From Natronoglomus mannanivorans (lineage in GTDB: Archaea > Halobacteriota > Halobacteria > Halobacteriales > Natrialbaceae): 64,000 nt of DNA. A program made the translations under genes and the position numbers. Location: assembly GCA_025517485.1 (NCBI GenBank), contig JAOPKB010000002.1, positions 372,001-436,000 on the forward strand. The letters are read 5' to 3'. Each line of letters opens with the position of its first letter. Position 1 is the first letter of the stretch. This document shows positions 1 through 7,826 of the stretch, piece by piece. Under the pieces are notes generated by a model. It saw only the letters and a list, made by a program, of their open reading frames with translations, was not told the origin of the DNA and searched no databases.

Positions 1-1
1 C

Positions 2-472
2 GAGCGCGTCAAGCGCGGCTTCCACGACGACGTCGTCGCCGAGGAGACCCTAGAACACGTCGCGTCGCTGACCGCCGACAGCGGCGACCTCCGCGTCGGG
101 ATCGACCTGCTTCGGCGAGCGGGACTGAACGCCGAGATGCGCGCCAGTCGCGTCGTCGAGATGCAAGACGTCGAGAAGGCCTACGAGACCTCGAAGTACA
201 TCAACCTCTCGCGGAGTCTCTCGGGGCTCAGCGAGAACGAACGCGCCCTCCTCGAGGTGATCGCCACCCACGACGGGAAACAGGCCGGCGACGTCTACGA
301 GGCGTTTCACGAGCAGACCGACCTCGGCTACACCCGCTACTCCGAGATCGTCAACAAACTCGACCAGCTCGGCCTGATCGACGCCGATTACGCCGACATC
401 GAGGGTCGGGGACGCTCGCGGTCCCTCTCGCTGTCCTACGAGAAAGAGGCGATTCTGGACAGACTCGAGTGA
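2..472 (+). CDS. Orc1/Cdc6 replication initiator, C-terminal fragment
   Basis: The reading frame is already open at base 2 and ends at a TGA, giving the last 156 residues of a protein whose start lies outside the window. What is visible is the end of the AAA+ lid (GDLRVGIDLLRRAG, the sensor-2 helix region) followed by a winged-helix domain from about residue 75 (NERALLEVIATH, then YTRYSEIVNKLDQLGLI). This order is typical of archaeal Orc1/Cdc6, which binds origin repeats and recruits MCM. It is a paralogue of the complete orc1 at 23181. The Walker motifs are upstream of the window and cannot be checked. Confidence 0.88.
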   Translation, partial: ERVKRGFHDDVVAEETLEHVASLTADSGDLRVGIDLLRRAGLNAEMRASRVVEMQDVEKAYETSKYINLSRSLSGLSENERALLEVIATHDGKQAGDVYEAFHEQTDLGYTRYSEIVNKLDQLGLIDADYADIEGRGRSRSLSLSYEKEAILDRLE

Positions 473-792
473 GCGCGTCACCGAGTAACTGAGAGAGTTC
501 GTTCCGACGAACGCGAGATCGATCCGCATCGGACGGTGCGGTCGATTCGTGAGCGAGCTGTCGTCGATAGTTCTGCTCGTCGACGCTTCAGTCGCAGTCG
601 AGTGGTCCGTCATAGATGCGCAGACAACGCGAAGTGAGACGATCGACTCGAGCGACAGATCGTGACTGTCGACCGAATCGGACTGAACCACGAAAAAACG
701 TCTACCGGGAGACGACCGTATCGAATTCGACGAGTTCGACGGTGTCCGACCTCGAGTCGGACGCCTCGGCCAGTTCCAGAGTAACCAGTCTC
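473..792. other. Intergenic stretch with no gene seen
   Basis: These 320 bases separate the Orc1/Cdc6 fragment from the convergent small membrane protein. No plausible protein with haloarchaeal composition was found on either strand; the open frames crossing it are antisense to the neighbours. No ORB-like motif or tRNA was seen. Confidence 0.5.
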
Positions 793-1233
793 TCACTCGA
801 GACGGGTCGAGTCGTATTGCGGCCTCGAGCCGTCGTCGATGGAGATGCCGATCGTCCGGCAGAGATCGGCCCGCTGTCGGGGGTACTCGCTCGCGAGCAT
901 CGCGCCGATGTAGCCGCCCAGCGCGGCGAAACCGACCGTGTAGACGACGAACGCTGCGGCGATTGCGCCGAAGAAGACGATCGCGATGGCGACGCCGCCG
1001 GGCGGTGCACCGAGGCCGATGCCGATGCCGAGGAGGCTGAAGAGAAGTACACCGACGCCCGCCAATGGGAGCAGCGTGATCAGTCCGGAGAGTGCGCCCG
1101 TGAGCGCCGCGTCGGTGCCGTCCGTTCCCTCGAAAAAGCCCGCGATCGCACCGCCGAGGACCGGCGAGAACGGGAGTGCAGCCAGCACGACCGTGACGAT
1201 GGCACCGAGGAGCGCGTTGAGGAATCGTCCCAT
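793..1233 (-). CDS. Small multi-pass membrane protein, DUF5518-like
   Basis: A 146-residue protein with a hydrophobic N terminus (MGRFLNALLGAIVTVVLAAL), a Gly/Ala-rich middle and three to four likely membrane segments, ending in a short charged tail. The alternating GA(I/L)xGxxxG segments resemble the haloarchaeal DUF5518 family of unknown function. It reads leftward, 66 bases downstream of the AI-2E-type exporter on the same strand, so the two could be cotranscribed. The function is not known. The membrane location is clear from hydropathy; the family name is less certain. Confidence 0.72.
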   Translation of the reverse strand: MGRFLNALLGAIVTVVLAALPFSPVLGGAIAGFFEGTDGTDAALTGALSGLITLLPLAGVGVLLFSLLGIGIGLGAPPGGVAIAIVFFGAIAAAFVVYTVGFAALGGYIGAMLASEYPRQRADLCRTIGISIDDGSRPQYDSTRLE

Positions 1234-1299
1234 ACGAGAGAAACGCGGCGAACGGCCAAAAGATCGGTGGTCAGCAGGGTTGTCAACGGTGGACGACAG

Positions 1300-2472
1300 T
1301 CAGTCCGAAGACGGCGGAACGTCGTCCGACGATCTGGGGTCGATGTCGGGTTCCGGGTCCGTCCCAGTCCCCACCCCTGCCCCTGCCCCTTCCGTTTCGG
1401 ACTCCGACACGAGATCCCGTTCTAACTCAGACTCCGATCGCTCCCCAGAATCGGCGTCGGGAGTCTCGAGTAACTCCTCGAGCGGGCGGTCGCCGTTGAC
1501 TTCGTCGGCGAGGAGTTCGACAGCCTCGACGAAGACGGCGACGATGAGCGGGCCGACCACGATCCCGATCGCGCCGAGGGTGAACAGCCCGCCGGTGAAG
1601 CCGACGAAGTAGAGGCTGCCGGGTAAGCCGGCGGACCGCTGTGCGAGTTGAGGTCTGACGGTGACGTCGGGCATCCACGCGATGAGCGCGATCCCGATTC
1701 CGCCGACCAGTGCGGCAGTCACGAGATCGCCGAGAGCGAGGTGATAAAGCGCGAGCGGCGCGATCAGGAGACTCGGGCCGATGATCGGGACGAACTGGAG
1801 GATCGCCGCGCCGATCGCCAGCATGAACGCCGCGTCGTAGCCGATCATCCAGAAGAACGGATAGGCGACGACGAACGTCGCGACCCCCGTCGCAACCTGG
1901 ATGACGTAGATCGCGTACAGCGTCTCGCGAGCACGGGTGGCGAGCGCGAAGACGATGTCCCTGTACTCTCGTGGAACGGGTGCGACCGCCGCTCGAGCGG
2001 CGGCGTCACCCTTCAACAGGAGGCCGAACAACAGGAGGACGAACAGCGCGAACTTCACGGCGAGGACGGGTGCGGCCGTCGCGATAGAGCCTGCAATGCC
2101 TTGGACCGTCGACACCGCGAACGACTGGATTTCGGTCGATTGCAGCGTCATCGTCGTCTCGAAGACCGTCACGGAAAACTCGTCGGGAAGCGCCCGAACG
2201 AAAGCGACGACCTCGTCGACGCGCAGGTAGAGCGTGAGAACGATCGGTGCCAGTACCGCGAGCACGCTGACGAAGCCGACGAGCGTCGCGAGCACGCCGG
2301 CGGTCCACTCGGAGGCGCCGCGGCGAACGAGCCAGCGCTGGACCGGTGCGAGCACGTAAGCGATCGTGATCGCGAAGAGGATCGTTCCGAGGACCTCGAG
2401 GAGGATCGCACCGGTGATGGCGCCGAGTGCGACGACGACCCCCGCGAGGACGTAGGTGCGGTTCCGGGTCAC
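1300..2472 (-). CDS. AI-2E family transporter (PerM-like membrane protein)
   Basis: The 390-residue protein begins at GTG with hydrophobic helices (YVLAGVVVALGAITGAILL). It has the family layout: two or three N-terminal membrane segments, a soluble loop (about residues 70-140), then a C-terminal bundle containing the conserved GPxLIAPLALY-type and FTLGAIGIVVGPLIVA segments. The family includes quorum-signal exporters and sodium/proton antiporters, so the substrate cannot be assigned. The C terminus (about 40 residues) is an acidic Ser/Glu/Asp/Gly/Pro tail with simple repeats. A perfect inverted repeat overlaps the start region. Confidence 0.85.
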   Translation of the reverse strand: MTRNRTYVLAGVVVALGAITGAILLEVLGTILFAITIAYVLAPVQRWLVRRGASEWTAGVLATLVGFVSVLAVLAPIVLTLYLRVDEVVAFVRALPDEFSVTVFETTMTLQSTEIQSFAVSTVQGIAGSIATAAPVLAVKFALFVLLLFGLLLKGDAAARAAVAPVPREYRDIVFALATRARETLYAIYVIQVATGVATFVVAYPFFWMIGYDAAFMLAIGAAILQFVPIIGPSLLIAPLALYHLALGDLVTAALVGGIGIALIAWMPDVTVRPQLAQRSAGLPGSLYFVGFTGGLFTLGAIGIVVGPLIVAVFVEAVELLADEVNGDRPLEELLETPDADSGERSESELERDLVSESETEGAGAGVGTGTDPEPDIDPRSSDDVPPSSD

Positions 2473-2490
2473 GTATCTGTCACAGATACG
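2472..2490. promoter_or_regulatory. Inverted repeat at the AI-2E gene start, candidate operator
   Basis: CGTATCTG, three bases, then CAGATACG: a perfect dyad with 8-base arms. It touches the GTG start of the leftward exporter gene and lies about 130 bases before thiB. The position suits a repressor site; no regulator is known from the sequence. Confidence 0.4.
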
Positions 2491-2587
2491 CCTCTCACGC
2501 TACCGTCAAAACTGTTCGCTTCGCGTGACCGAGTACCTCGAGAACAGGTCACACGGACGACGAGACGGAGAAATACGATTCACCGTG

Positions 2588-2596
2588 CTTAAGACT
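2588..2596 (+). promoter_or_regulatory. TATA-like box of the thiamine transporter operon
   Basis: GCTTAAGAC lies about 26 bases before the thiB ATG, the spacing expected of an archaeal TATA box serving a leaderless mRNA. This supports the ATG at 2618 over the longer open frame that begins at 2456. Confidence 0.5.
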
Positions 2597-2617
2597 ACTC
2601 AGTGTAACAACCGTGTA

Positions 2618-3820
2618 ATGGATCGACGGACGTTCATTCGAACGGTAAGTGGTGGAACGGCTGGGATCGCGCTCGCTGGCTGTCTGACCCAAGACGACGA
2701 CGAGAACGGCAACGGCAATGGCGACGAAAACGGGAACGGCAACGGCGAGGACGACGAGAACGGCAACGGCAACGACAACGGCAACGAAACCGACAACGGC
2801 GACGAGGAGGAGCAAGAGGACGAACCCGACCTCGAGGGGACCCTTCGAGTCGCGACCTACACGTCGATGGTCGACGACGAGGAGGCCGCCGGAACGTGGC
2901 TCAAAGACGCGTTCGAGGAGGAGTACCCCGACGCGACGATCGACTGGACGGTTCCCGAGGAGGGGACGAGTCACTACATCCAGCAGGCCAACCAGGGCGT
3001 CGATATCGACGCCGACGTCTTCCTCGGCCTCAACGTCGACGACCTCGTGTTGATCGACGACAACACCGACGAATCGCTGTTTCGATCGGTCGACCGCGAC
3101 CGCCTCGAGCACGTAGACCGCATTCGAGACGATCCGTCGGTGGAGTTCGACGACCCCCACGACCGTGTGCTGCCCTACGACACGGGCTACATCAGTCTCG
3201 TCTACGACGAGAACGAGGTCGACGATCCGGAGACCTTCGACGCGCTCACCGACGAGGAGTACGAGGGGACGCTGATCACCCAGAACGCCCAGCAGTCCGA
3301 CCCCGGCCAGGCGTTCTTGCTGTGGACGATCGACGCCTACGGCGAGGACGGCTACCTCGACTACTGGGAGGAGTTACTCGACAACGACGTCCGTATCATC
3401 GACGACTGGTCGAGCGCCTACAGCGCCTACGAGAACGAAGAACGGCCGATGGTCGTCTCCTACTCGACCGATCAGGTCTACACCAACCGATTCGACGGCG
3501 ACATGTCCCGTAGCCAGATCGGCTTCCTCGAGGAGCAGGGATACGCCAATCCCGAGGGAATGGCGATCTTCGAGGACAGCGAACAGGTCGATCTCGCCAA
3601 CGCCTTCCTGGACTTCGTCCTCTCGAACGAGGCCCAGGCCGAGATCGCCGTCCGAAACGTCCAGTTCCCCGCCGTCGCCGACGAGTACGTCGATCTCGAC
3701 GAGGACTACGCCGAGTACGCACACGAGCCGCCGGAAGCGGTCTCGCTCACCTACGACGAACTCAGCGGCAACCTCGACGAGTGGGTCGACGACTGGGGCC
3801 AGCTGGTCGCCAGCCGGTAA
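2618..3820 (+). CDS. thiB: Thiamine ABC transporter, substrate-binding lipoprotein
   Basis: A 400-residue periplasmic-type binding protein. It opens with a twin-arginine signal (DRRTFIRT) ending in a lipobox with Cys22, so it is predicted to be exported folded by Tat and lipid-anchored outside the cell. A roughly 45-residue Asn/Gly/Asp/Glu linker follows. The mature part resembles bacterial ThiB/TbpA along its length: TLRVATYTSMV, DADVFLGLNVDDLVLI, LPYDTGYISLVYD, WSSAYSAYENEE, and the terminal DDWGQLVASR corresponds to the family's EWQRAVSR ending. The permease and ATPase follow at 3830 and 5682. Other family 1 substrates are possible, but the ThiB match is good. Confidence 0.82.
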   Translation: MDRRTFIRTVSGGTAGIALAGCLTQDDDENGNGNGDENGNGNGEDDENGNGNDNGNETDNGDEEEQEDEPDLEGTLRVATYTSMVDDEEAAGTWLKDAFEEEYPDATIDWTVPEEGTSHYIQQANQGVDIDADVFLGLNVDDLVLIDDNTDESLFRSVDRDRLEHVDRIRDDPSVEFDDPHDRVLPYDTGYISLVYDENEVDDPETFDALTDEEYEGTLITQNAQQSDPGQAFLLWTIDAYGEDGYLDYWEELLDNDVRIIDDWSSAYSAYENEERPMVVSYSTDQVYTNRFDGDMSRSQIGFLEEQGYANPEGMAIFEDSEQVDLANAFLDFVLSNEAQAEIAVRNVQFPAVADEYVDLDEDYAEYAHEPPEAVSLTYDELSGNLDEWVDDWGQLVASR

Positions 3821-3829
3821 TCCACACTC

Positions 3830-5689
3830 GTGACGACGGGTCCGTTGGGCAGCGGTTCCCCCCGCGGTCGAGGTCGTGGTTACGACTGGCTCGAGCGCCA
3901 CGCCCTCCAGCTGACGGCGCTGCTGACGGCCGCCGTCCTCGGCGTGATGCTCTACCTGCCGGTAGGCGTCGTCTTCGCCGAGGCGCTGTTTCTCGACGGT
4001 CGACTCTCGCTCGCACACTTCCGCGAGGTGCTCACCGACCCCTTCTACTTCGGTGTTCTGGCGTCGGTCTTCGCCGATCCGCTCGCGGTCGGGAGCCACT
4101 ACGCCTCGCTGGTCGACTGGATTCTCGCCGGCTTTCCCTCGTTCCGGATGGGACTGTTCGGCTTCACCGCCTATCAGGCCGCCCTCTCGACGGTCGCGAG
4201 CCTCGCGCTCGGCCTCCCGGCGGCGTACATCCTCGCGAACTACGAGTTCCGCGGCCGGCGCACGATCCGGTCGCTGACCATCCTCCCGTTCGTCCTCCCG
4301 GGAATCATGGTCGCCGTCGGTTTCTACGCGATGTTCGGCCAGGCCGGCACGCTGAACACGATCCTCGGCGTCGTCGGTCTCGGCCCCTTTCGGTTCATCG
4401 AGCGCAACCCGCTCGCGATCGTTATCGTCGCCCACGCCTTCTACAACGCGCCGCTGATCGCCCGCATCACCGTCGCCGCCTGGGAGTCGGTCGACGTCCG
4501 GGCCCTCGAGACCGCCCGCTCGCTGGGTGCGAGCCCCCGCCGGGCGTTCGCCGACGTCGTCGTCCCGCAACTCCTGCCGGCGATCACGACCGGCGCCTTG
4601 CTCACCTTCATCTTCACGTTCATGACGTTCCCGATCGTCCTCGCGCTGGGCGGACTCCAGTTGGCGACCGTCGAGGTCTGGGTCTACGCGCGAATCCAGC
4701 GACTGGACTTCGCCGAAGCCGCGACGCTCGCGATCCTCGAGACGATCGTTTCGCTGGCGCTCACCTACGCGTACCTCCGCTACGAGTCCGCGCAGGCGGG
4801 GATGAGCCGCGCCGCCACGCCGCCGCCGCGCGAACGGCTGTTTCCCGACCTTCGGACGGTCCTCGAGCCGCGGCGGCTCGCAATCGTCGGCTACGGTGTC
4901 GTCGCGCTCGTCGTGTTCGTCGGGCCGATGGCGAGTATGGTGATTGGGAGCGTCACGGACGGGAGCGGGTTCACGCTCCGTCACTACGAGTTCCTGGTCC
5001 AGCGACAGGCCGAGGGGGCGACCTACCAGACGCTGCCGTGGCCGGCGATCCGCAACTCCCTGCTGTTCGGCGTCGCCACACTGTTCGTCGCGATGCCGAT
5101 GGGCGTCGTCATCTCGGTATTGACGACCCGGTCGGGGCGAGGACGGGACCAGAGCGGCCGGTGGGCGACGGTCATCGACACGCTCGCGATGTTGCCCCTG
5201 GCCGTCAGCGGCATCGTCTTCGGGATCGGGCTCCTGCGCGGGCTAGTCTTCGGCATCCCGCTCGTCGGCGGCTGGCGGCTACAGGTCACCGGGGTCGTGG
5301 CCATCGTCGCCGCCCACGCCGTCGCCGCCTACCCGTTCGTCACCCGAAACGTCTCGCCGCTGCTGGCCGATCTGGATCCCTCGCTCGTCGAGTCCGCCCG
5401 CTCGCTCGGTGCCTCCCGGTACCGGGCGTTGCTCGACGTCGAACTTCCGCTCGTAGCCAGCGGCATCGTCGCCGGCGCCGCCTTCGCCTTCGCCATCTCG
5501 ATCGGCGAGTTCTCTTCGACGGTGATTTTGGCCAGCGGCGGCGACACCTACACCATGCCCGTGGCCGTCGAACGCTACCTCGGTCGTCGAAACGGCCCGG
5601 CGATCGCCATGGGGACCGTCCTCCTCGTGATCACCGGCCTGAGCTTCGTCGTCGTCGACCGCGTCGGCGGGAGGTTCGAACGTGACTGA
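3830..5689 (+). CDS. thiP: Thiamine ABC transporter, fused permease
   Basis: A 619-residue inner-membrane protein starting at GTG nine bases after thiB. It is a tandem duplication of a six-helix binding-protein-dependent permease domain. Each half carries the EAA loop that docks on the ATPase: ETARSLGASPRRAFADVVVPQ near residue 225 and ESARSLGASRYRALLDVELP near residue 520. The two-domain arrangement is that of ThiP and SfuB/FbpB; the adjoining ThiB-like protein favours thiamine. The end overlaps the ATPase gene by 8 bases, so the three genes form one operon. Confidence 0.84.
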   Translation: MTTGPLGSGSPRGRGRGYDWLERHALQLTALLTAAVLGVMLYLPVGVVFAEALFLDGRLSLAHFREVLTDPFYFGVLASVFADPLAVGSHYASLVDWILAGFPSFRMGLFGFTAYQAALSTVASLALGLPAAYILANYEFRGRRTIRSLTILPFVLPGIMVAVGFYAMFGQAGTLNTILGVVGLGPFRFIERNPLAIVIVAHAFYNAPLIARITVAAWESVDVRALETARSLGASPRRAFADVVVPQLLPAITTGALLTFIFTFMTFPIVLALGGLQLATVEVWVYARIQRLDFAEAATLAILETIVSLALTYAYLRYESAQAGMSRAATPPPRERLFPDLRTVLEPRRLAIVGYGVVALVVFVGPMASMVIGSVTDGSGFTLRHYEFLVQRQAEGATYQTLPWPAIRNSLLFGVATLFVAMPMGVVISVLTTRSGRGRDQSGRWATVIDTLAMLPLAVSGIVFGIGLLRGLVFGIPLVGGWRLQVTGVVAIVAAHAVAAYPFVTRNVSPLLADLDPSLVESARSLGASRYRALLDVELPLVASGIVAGAAFAFAISIGEFSSTVILASGGDTYTMPVAVERYLGRRNGPAIAMGTVLLVITGLSFVVVDRVGGRFERD

Positions 5690-6770
5690 CCTCACGCTCG
5701 AGGGCGTCTCGAAGCTCTACGAGGAGACGGCCGCACTCCGCGAAGTCGATCTCTCCGTCGCGGACGGCGAGTTCTTCACGCTCGTCGGCCCCTCCGGCTG
5801 TGGGAAGACGACGACCCTGCGGACGATCGCGGGCTTCGAGGAACCGACGTCGGGTAGCGTCCGCTTCGACGGCGAGGAGATGACCGGCGTCCCGCCCGAA
5901 GACCGCGACGTCGGCGTCGTCTTCCAGAACTACGCGCTCTTTCCGCACATGACCGTCGCCGAGAACGTCGGCTACGGCCTGCGGTTTCGCGACCCGCCGG
6001 CGGGGACGAGTCGGAAAGAACGGGTCTCGGAACTGCTCGAACTGGTCGACCTCGCCGGAATGGGCGAGCGCCAGCCGAGCCAGCTTTCCGGCGGCCAACA
6101 ACAACGCGTCTCACTCGCCCGTGCGCTCGCGCCCGAACCCAGTCTGTTGCTCCTCGACGAACCGATGAGCGCACTCGACGCCCGCCTTCGCGAGACGCTC
6201 CGACGGCAAGTCAAACGCATCCAGTCCGAACTCGAGATCACGACCGTCTACGTCACCCACGACCAGGCGGAGGCGCTGGCGATCTCCGACCGCGTCGCCG
6301 TGATGCACGCCGGAAACGTCGAACAGGTCGGCACGCCCAAGGAGATCTACCGGCGACCCGCGACCCGGTTCGTCGCCGAGTTCGTCGGCGACAACAACGT
6401 CTTCGAGGGCGAGGTGCTCGAGCGCTCGGGCGACGAGATTCGCGTCCGGATTTCGAGTTCGGAGTTCGTCCTCCCCGACTCCTCTGGGGTCGGGGACGCC
6501 GGAACGGGCCTCGAGTCGGGCGATCGGCTCACGTTCTGTATCCGCCCGGAAGCGCTCACGCCGACAGCGGAGACCAACCGGTTTCCCGTGACCGTCGAGA
6601 CCAGCGAGTTCCTCGGCGAGAGTGTCCGCGTCCACGGTCGATGGAACGACACGCCGATCGTCCTTCGACTCGAGGAGCCGCCGGCGACCGAGGAATTGAC
6701 CGTCGGCTTCGCGCCGAACGGCGCGCACGTCGTCGAGTTCGATGTCGACTTCGACGCCGAGTTCGAGTGA
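5682..6770 (+). CDS. thiQ: Thiamine ABC transporter, ATP-binding protein
   Basis: A 362-residue ABC ATPase starting at GTG inside the end of the permease gene. Walker A is GPSGCGKTT (about residues 36-44), the signature is LSGGQQQR, Walker B is LLLLDEPMSALD and the switch His is in VYVTHDQAEA. After about residue 240 there is a TOBE-type C-terminal domain of about 120 residues, found in PotA/FbpC-type importers but absent from the short enterobacterial ThiQ. It powers the ThiB-ThiP importer. It is the only ABC ATPase in the window, so it might also serve the Fe(III) permease at 15216; that is inference. Confidence 0.85.
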   Translation: MTDLTLEGVSKLYEETAALREVDLSVADGEFFTLVGPSGCGKTTTLRTIAGFEEPTSGSVRFDGEEMTGVPPEDRDVGVVFQNYALFPHMTVAENVGYGLRFRDPPAGTSRKERVSELLELVDLAGMGERQPSQLSGGQQQRVSLARALAPEPSLLLLDEPMSALDARLRETLRRQVKRIQSELEITTVYVTHDQAEALAISDRVAVMHAGNVEQVGTPKEIYRRPATRFVAEFVGDNNVFEGEVLERSGDEIRVRISSSEFVLPDSSGVGDAGTGLESGDRLTFCIRPEALTPTAETNRFPVTVETSEFLGESVRVHGRWNDTPIVLRLEEPPATEELTVGFAPNGAHVVEFDVDFDAEFE

Positions 6771-6930
6771 GTCACACTCGAGAACAGAACCGCTCGACGC
6801 GAACCAAACGTGTTCGCATCCATTCTATCGTCGTGGGAATCGTCGCTGTGACTGACTACCAAGGGAGTGTACCGACGGGTAAGACCGGTGGAGCGACGAT
6901 TCACCCATCCGTTCCACCTCGAGACCAGCC

Positions 6931-7239
6931 ATGTACGAATACACGACCATCATCGCACTCGCGAACACCGCCACGCTCGTCACCGGCGGGCTCGTCATGT
7001 TGTTCGCCCACCGCGCCTTCAGGCGAACCGGGGCGACACCGCTTCGGGCCGTCGCGATCGGCTTCGGCTTCATCGTCGCCGGGTCGGTCCTCGGCGGCCT
7101 CGTCCACCTCGCCGGTGACGTCGCCCTCGGAATCGCCGTCCAGAGTTCGTTCACCGCCGGCGGCTTCGCGGCACTGCTCTACTCACTGTACAGCAAAACG
7201 CCACGAACGACGACCGTTAGAACGAGGGTGACGAAGTGA
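6931..7239 (+). CDS. Small three-helix membrane protein (DUF7521-like)
   Basis: A 102-residue protein that is almost entirely hydrophobic: helices at about residues 4-26, 38-62 and 66-88, with a basic loop AHRAFRRTG after the first. It resembles small haloarchaeal membrane proteins annotated DUF7521, often found next to transcription regulators; the function is unknown. Its last four bases (GTGA) are shared with the start of the FAD synthase gene, so the two are translationally coupled. Confidence 0.7.
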   Translation: MYEYTTIIALANTATLVTGGLVMLFAHRAFRRTGATPLRAVAIGFGFIVAGSVLGGLVHLAGDVALGIAVQSSFTAGGFAALLYSLYSKTPRTTTVRTRVTK

Positions 7240-7757
7240 CCGTGGAAACGACCAACCCGACGGACGTCCTCGCGCAGGGAACCTTCGACCTCCTTCACCC
7301 CGGTCACGTCCACTACCTCGAGGAAGCCGCCGCGATGGGCGAGCAACTGCACGTGATCGTCGCCACCAGCGAGAGCGTTACCCACAAACCGAAGCCGATC
7401 CTCCCCGACGAGCAGCGGCGAACGATGGTCGCCGCGCTCGAACCCGTCGACCACGCCCACCGCGGCCACCCCTCGGACTTCTCGATTCCGATTCGACGGA
7501 TCGACCCCGACGTCCTCGTGCTCGGTCACGACCAGCACCACGACGAGGACGACGTCCGAGCAGCCCTCGAATCGTGGGGTATCGAGTGTGAGGTTCGGCG
7601 AGCGAGCGCGCTGACCCCATGGGACGGACCTGGCGACGAAATTCTCTCGAGTAGCGCGATCAAATCCCGGATTCTCGAGATAGAGGGGGAAAGCCAGGCT
7701 GGACGCGGTATCGAACGAGAGCGCTACGAGCGACGACCGCTCGAGCACACCGACTGA
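7236..7757 (+). CDS. ribL: FAD synthase (RibL-type cytidylyltransferase-fold enzyme)
   Basis: A 173-residue nucleotidyltransferase. The N terminus has the class motif AQGTFDLLHPGHVHYLEEAA (the HxGH nucleotide-binding signature). A second signature, the ISSTxIR-like SSSAIKSRI, lies near residue 140. Archaeal RibL uses FMN and a nucleoside triphosphate to make FAD in the cytoplasm. The length and the DVLAQGTFD opening match RibL better than glycerol-3-phosphate cytidylyltransferase, though the families are related. The GTG start overlaps the preceding membrane-protein stop codon. Confidence 0.82.
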   Translation: MTVETTNPTDVLAQGTFDLLHPGHVHYLEEAAAMGEQLHVIVATSESVTHKPKPILPDEQRRTMVAALEPVDHAHRGHPSDFSIPIRRIDPDVLVLGHDQHHDEDDVRAALESWGIECEVRRASALTPWDGPGDEILSSSAIKSRILEIEGESQAGRGIERERYERRPLEHTD

Positions 7758-7826
7758 CGGACCGAGTGCCTCGAGACCGGCTCGAAGACGGAGAACTGCT
7801 GTGCGGAATTCGAACGACAATGGTCG

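Noticed and set aside
2491..2617. TPP riboswitch before the thiamine operon
   Set aside because: The leader appears to be absent (TATA-like box about 26 bases before the ATG) and the conserved CUGAGA-type core was not seen.
3374..4984. A 536-codon open frame antisense to thiB and thiP
   Set aside because: It crosses two well-supported genes and shows low-complexity Arg/Glu composition typical of shadow frames.
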